7,010 nt of DNA from Bacteroidaceae bacterium (GCA_024695315.1 JAILIJ010000026.1:1-7010), one strand, 5' to 3'; shown: positions 1-6,565, counted from the stretch's first letter. A program made the numbers and translations. Notes: generated by a model not told the origin, from the letters alone.

Positions 1-304
1 TGGACAGGTCAGACACATATATTTCACAAACAGTTTTTAATACACACAAAAAATCTGTATTCTCAAGGCTCAAAAAAAATATAAGACAGAAGATAAAAGT
101 TCTCTGTCTTATAGAAATCACATATTTTGGTATGTCTTAAAATTTCAAAGTAATTAGAAAGACGTAAATTGCACTTAAAAAGACGATACTCTATGTGGAA
201 AACATACCGCGAACAAAATCATCTGTCACTTTTACTTATTTATACTCCACTATAACCCTTTTATACTTCTAGCAAGTAAGGCATTTGCTAAACCTGAATA
301 TAAA
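1..304. other. Non-coding 3' flank of the regulator gene
   Basis: No credible coding region is visible on either strand; the longest ATG-started frame in the leftward reading between 114 and 304 is about 15 codons. The only clear structure is the leftward terminator at 72-113. About 190 nt separate the regulator stop codon from that terminator, so the regulator mRNA would have a long AT-rich 3' UTR. Positions 1-71 show nothing I can interpret; the neighbouring gene lies outside the window. Confidence 0.6.
72..113 (-). terminator. Intrinsic terminator for the leftward regulator transcript
   Basis: Positions 80-90 and 103-113 are perfect reverse complements (11 bp, core ATAAGACAGA/TCTGTCTTAT) around a 12-nt loop. 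Read on the minus strand, the stem is followed directly by a run of eight T residues (the A tract at 72-79), the layout of a Rho-independent terminator. On the plus strand no T tract follows, so it is directional. It lies about 190 nt beyond the stop codon of the regulator gene, with no other leftward gene in between. Confidence 0.75.
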
Positions 305-1801
305 TTATTTTTGATATTGTAATTTATACTCAGATGGCGAAACACCATATTGTTCAGAAAATAAACGATAGAACGTACTTCTACCTGAGAAACCACTATC
401 CAAAGCAATACTATCAATTGTTCTATCAGGTTCTTCACGAAGAAGTTCTGCAGCATGTTCAAGGCGTATTCTCTTGAGATAATTAGTAAACGTATCACCT
501 GTTACCGTTTCGAAATCATAACTAAATGTTACTTTACGTATGTGTAATTGCTCAAGAAGACTGTCGCGACGGAAATACGGATCACAATATAGCTTCTTAG
601 CCGTCAGTTCATCAATAAACATTTCAACAGCCTTACGCCGTTCTAACTCTTCTTCTTCCACATTAAGATTTATTGCAGACTTTTCCTTACCAGAATCTAT
701 CTGTCTAACATTTTCAGATGCTGATCTATCATTAGTCGTAGTATATACAACATGCTTACGAAGTTGTGTATATAGATAAACAATAAAAGAAATCAGTCCT
801 ATGAAGACAACAAGCGCAATATGTGTTGTAGTCCTATAGAACGTCAAATCGCTTGTTTTTTTACCATCTCTATCGAGTAATTGTTGTTTTTCGAACTCGT
901 TACATTGGTAAACTAGTTGTATATTAGTAAAATACTTTCTAAAATAGTGACGATTTCGCTCATATAAAGTCCATTGGTCACAAGCGTCTTGATATTTACC
1001 TACAAATTGGTAACACATCCTCTTTCGATAGTGATATTCCATACGATTTTTCTCACTAAGCTGAGAATATCCGTTTGCTTCGATTTCATCAAAGACCTCA
1101 AGAGCTTTATCAAAATTTTCTTCATCAAGGAAATAACAACCATAGTACAGGCGTCCTTCAAACGTTTTAGAATATCTATACGTTTTGAAATCGTTAATAT
1201 ATTCCTCTGATTTAGCCCTCTTATTCATGCCGAGCAAAGATCGGGCAATAAAAATATAAGATGTACCCAAAAGCGAATCCACCTTATTATCTTTCATCAT
1301 TAAAGGGTTAGTCCGACGTACAAAATGTAAGTACACCTGAGCTGTATCAAACTGATTGTAAGCATCCTCATAATCCATAATTTTGAATTTGAGAATACCA
1401 AGAGCTATACGATTCTGAGCCATCAGAACCTTATTAAGAGTATCCGACCCGATGCTTTGCGTTGAGTGACGATCAAGATAATTGATAGCATGTTGAAAAT
1501 GCATCGTCGCCGCATCATAATTTTCGGCAATAAAAAGATTTTGGCCTACACGATATTCCATGAAGCCAAGAGCAGAACTGTCATTCAGTTCTCTTGCTAA
1601 AGATACGCCTTCTGCGCAACATCTTGACGAGTTATAATATAACTGTTTATCTGCGTATAGCTGCGCAGAGTCACATAATTCCTTAAGAAGATTTTTCTTA
1701 TCAGTATTGTTATTAGTGTTGCAGCTAAATATAAATGATGTTATACAAATTATTAGGGCGTATTTTACAATAGATATTTTTTTATCTTTTGTTGTATACA
1801 T
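305..1801 (-). CDS. Membrane-anchored TPR / AraC-type transcriptional regulator
   Basis: Predicted 498-aa one-component regulator joining a periplasmic sensor region to a cytoplasmic DNA-binding domain. Residues 1-27 look like a lipoprotein signal (basic n-region, hydrophobic stretch IVKYALIICI, lipobox-like IFSC with Cys27). Residues 35-310 are helical and TPR-like, with repeated aromatic/alanine pairs such as ENYDAATMHFQHAI and MDYEDAYNQF. Residues 327-345 form one strong transmembrane helix, followed by a charged linker to about 390. Residues 400-494 match an AraC-type tandem helix-turn-helix; the second HTH, DSIALDSGFSGRSTFYRLF, and the ending YGVSPSEYK are typical of the family. The frame stays open upstream to a TTG at 1927, but I start at the ATG at 1801: the lipoprotein signal begins there, and the extension would run through a promoter-like TAAATTTG at 1865-1872. 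Divergent orientation makes it the likely controller of the receptor operon (inference). Ligand unknown. Confidence 0.88.
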   Translation of the reverse strand: MYTTKDKKISIVKYALIICITSFIFSCNTNNNTDKKNLLKELCDSAQLYADKQLYYNSSRCCAEGVSLARELNDSSALGFMEYRVGQNLFIAENYDAATMHFQHAINYLDRHSTQSIGSDTLNKVLMAQNRIALGILKFKIMDYEDAYNQFDTAQVYLHFVRRTNPLMMKDNKVDSLLGTSYIFIARSLLGMNKRAKSEEYINDFKTYRYSKTFEGRLYYGCYFLDEENFDKALEVFDEIEANGYSQLSEKNRMEYHYRKRMCYQFVGKYQDACDQWTLYERNRHYFRKYFTNIQLVYQCNEFEKQQLLDRDGKKTSDLTFYRTTTHIALVVFIGLISFIVYLYTQLRKHVVYTTTNDRSASENVRQIDSGKEKSAINLNVEEEELERRKAVEMFIDELTAKKLYCDPYFRRDSLLEQLHIRKVTFSYDFETVTGDTFTNYLKRIRLEHAAELLREEPDRTIDSIALDSGFSGRSTFYRLFSEQYGVSPSEYKLQYQK

Positions 1802-2204
1802 TTTTAATTCTCTAATTATAAATCCCTTGCATAATAGAACAGGTATATGTATTCTTTGCGGATGCAAATTTAATAAAAACATATCATTTTTTTGGTCTTT
1901 TATCAAAAAAAAATCAAACAAAATCAATTTTCAACTTTTCATATCCTATGATAGACATAATCCTATAAGTGCAAAATAGTCGATATTCTTACAGTATATT
2001 AGATTACAGATTAGATTCAATATTTATAATAAAAATTGGTATCAAAATATTTTTATTCGATATAAAATCATGGAACTACGATTTTCAACAAGAAAAATCT
2101 CCCACATAGATTTCAAATCAGCCTTGAAATTAAATGGGTAACATAAAAACAACAAATTTCATCACATAGATATCAAAGAAATCATGGTGAAGACATATTG
2201 ACAA
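1802..2204. other. AT-rich intergenic stretch between regulator and small acidic ORF
   Basis: No ORF of meaningful size is seen here; the longest ATG frames on the minus strand are about 10 codons. Visible elements are the regulator -7 box at 1865-1872; a direct repeat ATCCTAT at 1943-1949 and 1960-1966 (17-bp spacing); CACATAGAT at 2103-2111 and 2163-2171 (60 bp apart); and a 7-bp inverted repeat ATTTCAA/TTGAAAT at 2110-2116/2124-2130. None is followed by a T tract, so I see no terminator for the small acidic ORF, which could therefore be co-transcribed with the regulator. Confidence 0.5.
1865..1872 (-). promoter_or_regulatory. Putative -7 box of the regulator promoter
   Basis: On the minus strand this reads TAAATTTG followed by CATCC, matching the Bacteroidetes -7 consensus TAnnTTTG. 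Transcription would start near 1858, giving a leader of about 57 nt before the ATG at 1801. No good -33 TTTG is found at the expected 19-21 bp spacing, so the promoter may be weak or activator-dependent. Confidence 0.45.
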
Positions 2205-2354
2205 TTAGAATTCATCATCAATATTCTCATCTATATCATCAATATCCTTTTCGTGGGTAAAATCGTAATCAGATGTTTCTAAAGTATCGAGTTCTTCATC
2301 TTCATACTCCTGATACTCTTCATCATAAGTTAAATCTTGTACTTCCTCAGTCAT
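2205..2354 (-). CDS. Small highly acidic hypothetical protein (49 aa)
   Basis: A 50-codon frame runs from ATG at 2354 to TAA at 2205. The product has 24 Asp/Glu among 49 residues, only one Lys and one His, and several Tyr/Phe, ending in DDEF. There is no signal peptide or transmembrane segment, so a cytoplasmic protein is expected. I do not recognise a family. In favour of a real gene: the biased composition is sustained over the whole frame, a TAA sits just upstream so the start is fixed, and a well-formed Bacteroidetes promoter lies about 175 bp upstream in the right orientation (2537-2568). Against: no Shine-Dalgarno sequence (usual in this phylum), short length, and GAT/GAA-rich frames can arise by chance in AT-rich DNA. 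It shares orientation with the regulator, 403 bp downstream. A role cannot be assigned; small acidic proteins can be protein-binding or DNA-mimic factors, but nothing here shows that. Confidence 0.55.
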   Translation of the reverse strand: MTEEVQDLTYDEEYQEYEDEELDTLETSDYDFTHEKDIDDIDENIDDEF

Positions 2355-2536
2355 AATAGTATAAATTTAAGTTTATATTCTAATCAGGATTGTATACGAA
2401 ATATGTGGAGTTATGAAAAATCATAATACTTTACAATTTATCATGTATTACATCATTTATAATATTTCCCCACTCTTTCACCTTTCCTGACTTCTAATAT
2501 TAACACTCTTCTGCATTATAAATACAAATTTGGTTT

Positions 2537-2568
2537 CAAATCTACATAATTTATATTTAATTATCAAA
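2537..2568 (-). promoter_or_regulatory. Bacteroidetes-type promoter for the small acidic ORF
   Basis: On the minus strand, TTTG at 2568-2565 is followed after 20 bp by TAGATTTG at 2544-2537. Both elements match the Bacteroidetes sigma-factor consensus (TTTG at -33, TAnnTTTG at -7) at the preferred spacing. Transcription would start near 2530 and run into the 49-aa acidic ORF after a leader of about 175 nt. Confidence 0.6.
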
Positions 2569-2721
2569 TTATTGAACATTTTTTTACAAAATAAAGTAGT
2601 TTACACTGTAATACAAAAACTCCTTTTTTACGTCCTGCAAGTGAAGTTTTGCCAAACTCTCAAAAATTGAATAACTATAAAAGGCATAGGGATATACCCA
2701 AAGTATCAAAATGTCATTTCA

Positions 2722-2776
2722 TTTACCTTCGAATTACCTTCGTTTTACCTTTTAATTCCATTCGTATTTTCTTCGC
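2722..2776. repeat. Degenerate 11-bp tandem repeat, five units
   Basis: Five consecutive 11-bp units: TTTACCTTCGA, ATTACCTTCGT, TTTACCTTTTA, ATTCCATTCGT, ATTTTCTTCGC. The first two differ at two positions and later units drift further, with WTTnCnTTCG as the core. A period of 11 bp is close to one helical turn, so every core faces the same side of the DNA, as expected of a cooperative protein-binding array, although a decayed microsatellite is equally possible. The array abuts the hairpin at 2777 and lies about 145 bp upstream of the receptor promoter. Confidence 0.65.
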
Positions 2777-2804
2777 AGACTTACAAAATACATTTTGTAA
2801 GTCT
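2777..2804. repeat. Perfect 12-bp inverted repeat with 4-nt loop
   Basis: AGACTTACAAAA at 2777-2788 is the exact reverse complement of TTTTGTAAGTCT at 2793-2804, with TACA between. No T tract follows on either strand (AAACAATAT to the right; GCGAAG on the minus strand), so it does not look like an intrinsic terminator. It could be an operator for a dimeric regulator, a cruciform or RNA hairpin, or one end of a small mobile-repeat remnant. Confidence 0.75.
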
Positions 2805-2919
2805 AAACAATATATTCGCTCACATTATAATGCCAAATTATAGCATTTTACTTACAGAATGTCATTTTAACAATTCACATAAATGAAAACAAAAGACGTG
2901 GAAATCCATATTTTTTAGG

Positions 2920-2951
2920 ATTGCACGTAATAATTATAGTTGCTACCTTTG
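2920..2951 (+). promoter_or_regulatory. Bacteroidetes-type promoter of the receptor operon
   Basis: ATTG at 2920-2923 (3 of 4 matches to the -33 TTTG) is followed after 20 bp by TACCTTTG at 2944-2951, an exact match to the -7 consensus TAnnTTTG, then CACC. The predicted start is near 2957-2958, so the receptor mRNA has a ~190-nt leader. An inverted repeat AATCC-N10-GGATT (2903-2922) overlaps the -33 element and is a candidate operator. Confidence 0.7.
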
Positions 2952-2957
2952 CACCCG

Positions 2958-3145
2958 ATTTCAAATTTGTAATCATTCAAGTCATATCAACACATGCACG
3001 TTCAATACTGAAATATAAGGTATTAGGAATAGGCCACTTTCTAAATATACTAGTTAAATAATCTTATTTTCAGATTTCCGAACATAACGTGCACTTTAAG
3101 TGACTTGCGAATGTAGAACAATATTAATAATCGCTTTTCAAAATT
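2958..3145 (+). promoter_or_regulatory. Structured 5' leader of the receptor mRNA
   Basis: Three segment pairs are complementary and properly nested: CAAGTCA 2978-2984 with TGACTTG 3101-3107; TGCACGTT 2995-3002 with AACGTGCA 3086-3093; and CTGAAA plus ATAAG (3008-3013, 3015-3019) with CTTAT plus TTTCAG (3063-3067, 3068-3073). Together they would fold about 130 nt into one long arm ending 38 nt before the receptor start. A competing local hairpin AATAC/GTATT (3004-3008/3020-3024) would break the inner helix, so a switch between two folds is possible. I see no hallmark of the cobalamin riboswitch or another class I know. The only ATG-started frames in the leader are five codons (from 2994) or immediately stopped. 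Confidence 0.5.
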
Positions 3146-5206
3146 ATGGTTATAAACATTCTTTTAGCAGCCCTCTTATGCGTTAATGATAATGAGGTGG
3201 TCAATAACACAGACACAACATCACGCAACTACGCACTTGAAGAAGTAGTTGTAAGCGACTTCAAGACAAACAAGAAGGACTTGGTTCCAATATCTCGTAC
3301 TGCTATGTCATACAGACAGTTATCAAACCAACAAATAACAGGTTTGAGAGAGTTATCTGCAATAATTCCAAACTTCTACATGCCTGATTATGGCTCACGT
3401 GCCAGTTGTCCGGTATACGTTAGAGGTGTCGGTAACAAGTCTGACGGAACAGGAGTGGCTTTCTACATTGATGGAGTACCATACTATGAGCCACTTTCAT
3501 TCGATACAGACCTTGGCGACGTTGCTTCTGTTGAAGTACTTCGAGGCCCTCAGGGTACACTATACGGACGAAATGCTATCGGTGGAATCATAAATATAAA
3601 TACTCATAATCCTATTGATTATCAGAATACACGAGTAAAAGTAGGATATGGTAGATATAATGATGTACGCACTCAAGTATCTAATTATACTAAGGTAAAC
3701 GACAAGTTCGGATTTACCGTTGGAGCTGTCTATCATCACAACGATGGAGCTTTCACAAATAAATATCTGAACGAGAAAGTCGATAAAATGGACGAAACAG
3801 AAGAGCGTATAGGTCTTTATTGGCAGCCTTCAATAAATTGGCAACTTCGTCTGACAAGTAATTTCAAATATAGCGACCAAGGAGGATATCCCTACGCACC
3901 TGTAGATGAAGCAACAAATACTCTTCAGGAAATAAGCTACAACCGTCCAAGCACTTTCAGACGTCTTGTAAGCACAAACGGCCTGGGTGTAAGATATAAT
4001 GGTGAGAACATAAGTTTCAATAGCCAGACATCATTCCAGTACATTAACTCACATCAGGCTATTGACCAAGACTTTACAACAACAGATAAGTCTTTTGTCA
4101 ACAATAAGCGCAACCAAAATATGGTAGCAGAAGAATTGACGCTGAAGTCAAACAACTACAGTCGTTACCAATGGGTTGTTGGAGTGTTCGGCATGATGGA
4201 GCATGTGGACAGAGAAGTTGACAATGAATCACAAATAGGAGGTACTAACAAGCATACAGACTACTGTGTACCAACAAGTTCATTTGCCATCTATCACCAA
4301 AGTGCATACAACATTTGGAGAGGTTTATCCGCTACTGCCGGCCTACGATTCGACTATGAACATGCAAAGACAAACTATGATAATGATGTCATAACTTTGG
4401 CTACTGGCGAGAGAAAAGATGAAGCAGACTTTGAGAGTTCTAAAAACTTCAAACAATTCACGCCTAAATTTACTCTCCAGTACCACACAACAAAAGATAA
4501 CCTTTTCTATGGTTCCATAACTCGAGGATACAAACCAGGTGGCTTCAACAAGTCATTTGCAAAAGACTCTGAGCGTTCATACGAACCAGAATATAGTTGG
4601 AACTATGAGGTGGGAACACGTGTCAACCTCTTTAACAACTTATTGACTGTCAGCGCAGATCTCTTCTATATAGACTGGAGAGACCTTCAGATTACAACAA
4701 CCGTAACTGGTACAGGAAATATCACAACAAATGCGGGACACGCTGACAGCAAGGGAGGAGAATTATCAATTACTGCGCGTCCTATCAAAGGTCTACAACT
4801 GAACTTGAATTACGGATATACCTATGCTCGTTTCCTTGCAAACAAAAAAAGCGAGACTTCCGATTACACAGGTAATCGTCTGCCATTGGTACCAAACCAC
4901 ACGCTTTCATGCAATGCCAATTACACTATTTATCCAAAAGGATGGGCTGACCGCATGACATTCAACGTAGGCATGAATGGACTTGGACGCATATATTGGG
5001 CAGTAGACAATCAAGTGTACCAGAACTTCTATACCCTTCTAAATGCAAAAGTTGCCATTACAAAAGGCATGTTCACATGGGAAGTTTGGGGTAAAAACCT
5101 CACAGATACAGAATATATGGCATACGGCTTCAAATCCGGAAATACCAACTACGCTCAGGATGGTAAGCCACTTATGTTCGGTACAACTATTGAATTGAAT
5201 TTTTGA
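3146..5206 (+). CDS. TonB-dependent outer-membrane receptor (iron/chelate type)
   Basis: A 686-aa outer-membrane active transporter that would take up a scarce ligand using TonB-ExbBD energy. A TonB-box-like LEEVVV lies at residues 31-36. The plug domain spans about 45-155, with VYVRGVG (90-96), FYIDGVP (106-112) and the strongly conserved EVLRGPQGTLYGRNAIGG (130-147). The rest is a beta-barrel with many aromatic alternating strands, SITRGYKPGGFN, a late strand LFYIDWRDLQ, and the terminal Phe expected of barrel proteins (IELNF). There is no N-terminal carboxypeptidase-like extension and no SusD gene beside it, so it is a siderophore/heme/cofactor-type receptor rather than a glycan SusC. The ATG at 3146 is the only usable start, since TAA lies at 3128. 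The resulting signal sequence (MVINILLAALLCV) is very short and lacks the usual basic residues. It leads an operon with an MFS permease and a HemD-like gene. The ligand cannot be read from sequence. Confidence 0.93.
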   Translation: MVINILLAALLCVNDNEVVNNTDTTSRNYALEEVVVSDFKTNKKDLVPISRTAMSYRQLSNQQITGLRELSAIIPNFYMPDYGSRASCPVYVRGVGNKSDGTGVAFYIDGVPYYEPLSFDTDLGDVASVEVLRGPQGTLYGRNAIGGIININTHNPIDYQNTRVKVGYGRYNDVRTQVSNYTKVNDKFGFTVGAVYHHNDGAFTNKYLNEKVDKMDETEERIGLYWQPSINWQLRLTSNFKYSDQGGYPYAPVDEATNTLQEISYNRPSTFRRLVSTNGLGVRYNGENISFNSQTSFQYINSHQAIDQDFTTTDKSFVNNKRNQNMVAEELTLKSNNYSRYQWVVGVFGMMEHVDREVDNESQIGGTNKHTDYCVPTSSFAIYHQSAYNIWRGLSATAGLRFDYEHAKTNYDNDVITLATGERKDEADFESSKNFKQFTPKFTLQYHTTKDNLFYGSITRGYKPGGFNKSFAKDSERSYEPEYSWNYEVGTRVNLFNNLLTVSADLFYIDWRDLQITTTVTGTGNITTNAGHADSKGGELSITARPIKGLQLNLNYGYTYARFLANKKSETSDYTGNRLPLVPNHTLSCNANYTIYPKGWADRMTFNVGMNGLGRIYWAVDNQVYQNFYTLLNAKVAITKGMFTWEVWGKNLTDTEYMAYGFKSGNTNYAQDGKPLMFGTTIELNF

Positions 5207-5231
5207 ATTTAAGTTATAAAAAGATGATTGA

Positions 5232-5335
5232 GCGGTTGTACGGTTATGAAGGAAAGATTATTTGGAAAGTTACCGTACAACCGCAAAATCAGAAAACCGT
5301 ACAACCGCAAAACCGTATAACCGTAAAACCATACA
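5232..5335. repeat. 8-bp-period repeat array with inverted copy (hairpin)
   Basis: From 5272 to 5335 the sequence is eight consecutive octamers: ACCGTACA, ACCGCAAA, ATCAGAAA, ACCGTACA, ACCGCAAA, ACCGTATA, ACCGTAAA, ACCATACA. Seven start with ACC; unit three is decayed. Upstream, GCGGTTGTACGGT at 5232-5244 is the perfect reverse complement of 5272-5284 (13 bp, 27-nt loop) and also of 5296-5308, so at least two alternative hairpins can form. The array ends three bases before the permease ATG and fills most of the receptor-permease gap. There is no T tract, so it is not an ordinary terminator. It may tune expression or stability of the downstream cistrons, or be a slippage-prone satellite. Confidence 0.8.
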
Positions 5336-5338
5336 AAT

Positions 5339-6565
5339 ATGGCCACACAAACTCATATTGACAATGTACGCAAAGTAAACCTTGCAACGTTTTTCTGCCT
5401 ATACATTGCCCAATTCATTCCATCAACGTTTATCTCGACTGCAATGCAGGTATCCATGCGTCAAGCCAATTATGGACTGGCCACGATAGGCCTGCTGCAC
5501 CTCATACACATTCCTTGGATTCTAAAGTTCTTGTGGTCGCCAATGGTAGATCGTCAATGCGCTCGACTCGCCAACTACCGACGATTCATACTTTGTATGG
5601 AAGCCATATATTCCATTTCAATTATAAGTATAGGATTCTTCGATATATCCAACGATCTATACTTCATTTTAGTCCTCATTTTTATATCCATGTTTGCCTC
5701 TGCCACACAAGATATAGCAACCGATGGATTGGCAGTCCGCGCATTCGGAAAAGGTGACCATAGCGCCGTAAACAGCATGCAATCAATGGGACGATATGCA
5801 GGAGCATTCCTCGGTAGCGGTATTTTCATCATCATGCTCGAGGAATTTGGATGGAAAGTCGTATTCCCTTGCCTTGGTATATTGGCTATGCTAATGGTTT
5901 TACCTTTACAGGTTAATAAGAAAATACATATCGAAGAGCGTTCGCCAAAGCAGAGAGCCAAAATCATGGACTTTATATGGTTCTTCTCGCGCAAAGAAAT
6001 TATTCCGCATGTCGTATTCCTCCTTCTCTACTTCATGGGAATCATAGGAATCATCGCCAACGTCCGCCCATATATGGTTGACCTCGGATTCAACATGAAG
6101 GAAATTGGAGTATGGTTTGGAATGGTAGGAACAGCCACTTCATTTTGCATGGCATGGGTAGGACACGTCTTTATCAAGCGAATTGGTATGTATAAAGCAC
6201 GACTTATTGTAGCCATAATGATTGTTCTTGCTCCCCTATATTTTCTCGTTCTAACTTTCATAACCCCTAGCCTTCCACTACTCGTAGGAGGACTTCTATT
6301 GGTCAAGACATGTCATGCCTTTGCCTCAATCGTTGTCTACACAACTGCCATGGATTGCGTACGTGAAGGACGCGAAGGAACAGACTTTACAATACAGGTA
6401 GCAGTAGTACATTTCAGTTCTACACTCATATCCTTCATCTCTGGAGGAGTCGGCGAATGGCTCGACTACCGCGGGCTCTACTTCATAGAACTGTCTATTG
6501 CCATAATAAGCCTTATCTACGTTATAAACGTTTTCAAACCTAATAGAATAATTGCCAAGTGGTAA
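5339..6565 (+). CDS. MFS permease, AmpG / RhtX-FptX-like
   Basis: A 408-aa inner-membrane transporter with about 12 hydrophobic segments in two six-helix halves and a charged central loop near 191-220. The motif IPWILKFLWSPMVDR (58-72) after TM2 and SATQDIATDGLAVR (121-134) at TM4 are typical of the AmpG-related branch that includes the siderophore importers RhtX and FptX; length also fits. The family moves muropeptides (AmpG) or ferric siderophores (RhtX, FptX) into the cytoplasm. Lying 132 bp behind a TonB-dependent receptor, with no ABC transporter in view, it most plausibly forms the inner-membrane step for the same ligand (inference). The ATG at 5339 gives a normal N-terminus before TM1; no Shine-Dalgarno is present and the octamer array reaches almost to the start. 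The gene ends overlapping the HemD-like start by 7 nt. AmpG-like muropeptide transport is the main alternative. Confidence 0.88.
   Translation: MATQTHIDNVRKVNLATFFCLYIAQFIPSTFISTAMQVSMRQANYGLATIGLLHLIHIPWILKFLWSPMVDRQCARLANYRRFILCMEAIYSISIISIGFFDISNDLYFILVLIFISMFASATQDIATDGLAVRAFGKGDHSAVNSMQSMGRYAGAFLGSGIFIIMLEEFGWKVVFPCLGILAMLMVLPLQVNKKIHIEERSPKQRAKIMDFIWFFSRKEIIPHVVFLLLYFMGIIGIIANVRPYMVDLGFNMKEIGVWFGMVGTATSFCMAWVGHVFIKRIGMYKARLIVAIMIVLAPLYFLVLTFITPSLPLLVGGLLLVKTCHAFASIVVYTTAMDCVREGREGTDFTIQVAVVHFSSTLISFISGGVGEWLDYRGLYFIELSIAIISLIYVINVFKPNRIIAKW

Larger units (their letters stand above)
2355..3145. other. Long divergent intergenic region with promoters, repeats and leader
   Basis: This stretch of nearly 800 bp has no convincing gene. 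It holds, left to right: the ~175-nt leader and promoter of the small acidic ORF (to 2568); a featureless AT-rich part (2569-2709); an 11-bp tandem repeat (2722-2776); a perfect hairpin (2777-2804); more AT-rich sequence; the receptor promoter (2920-2951); and the structured leader (2958-3145). A 64-codon TTG-started frame at 2649-2843 runs through the repeat and the hairpin and looks like chance. Confidence 0.6.

Noticed and set aside
250..498. Minus-strand 82-codon frame and similar frames inside the receptor, permease and HemD-like genes
   Set aside because: They are antisense or out-of-frame readings of well-supported genes and show no domain features.
1802..1927. 42-codon N-terminal extension of the regulator starting at TTG 1927
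   Set aside because: It has no signal features, would bury the lipoprotein signal inside the protein, and runs through the TAAATTTG promoter element; the ATG at 1801 is better.
2400..2500. 16-codon GTG frame on the minus strand preceded by AGGAAAG, in the leader of the acidic ORF
   Set aside because: Too short to support as a gene; the purine-rich sequence may be chance, although a leader peptide cannot be excluded.
2649..2843. 64-codon plus-strand frame
   Set aside because: It starts with TTG, runs through the 11-bp repeat and the hairpin, has no recognisable domain, and no promoter suits it.
2958..3145. Cobalamin riboswitch ahead of the receptor
   Set aside because: A GGCCACTT string is present, but the conserved B12-box and the core segments of that riboswitch are missing.
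5207..5338. Receptor-permease gap as an intrinsic terminator or CRISPR array
   Set aside because: The hairpin has no T tract, and the repeats are 8-bp contiguous units without unique spacers, so neither fits.
5224..5361. 45-codon frame between receptor and permease
   Set aside because: Its sequence is produced by the octamer repeat and it overlaps the permease start in another frame; mentioned only as part of the repeat finding.
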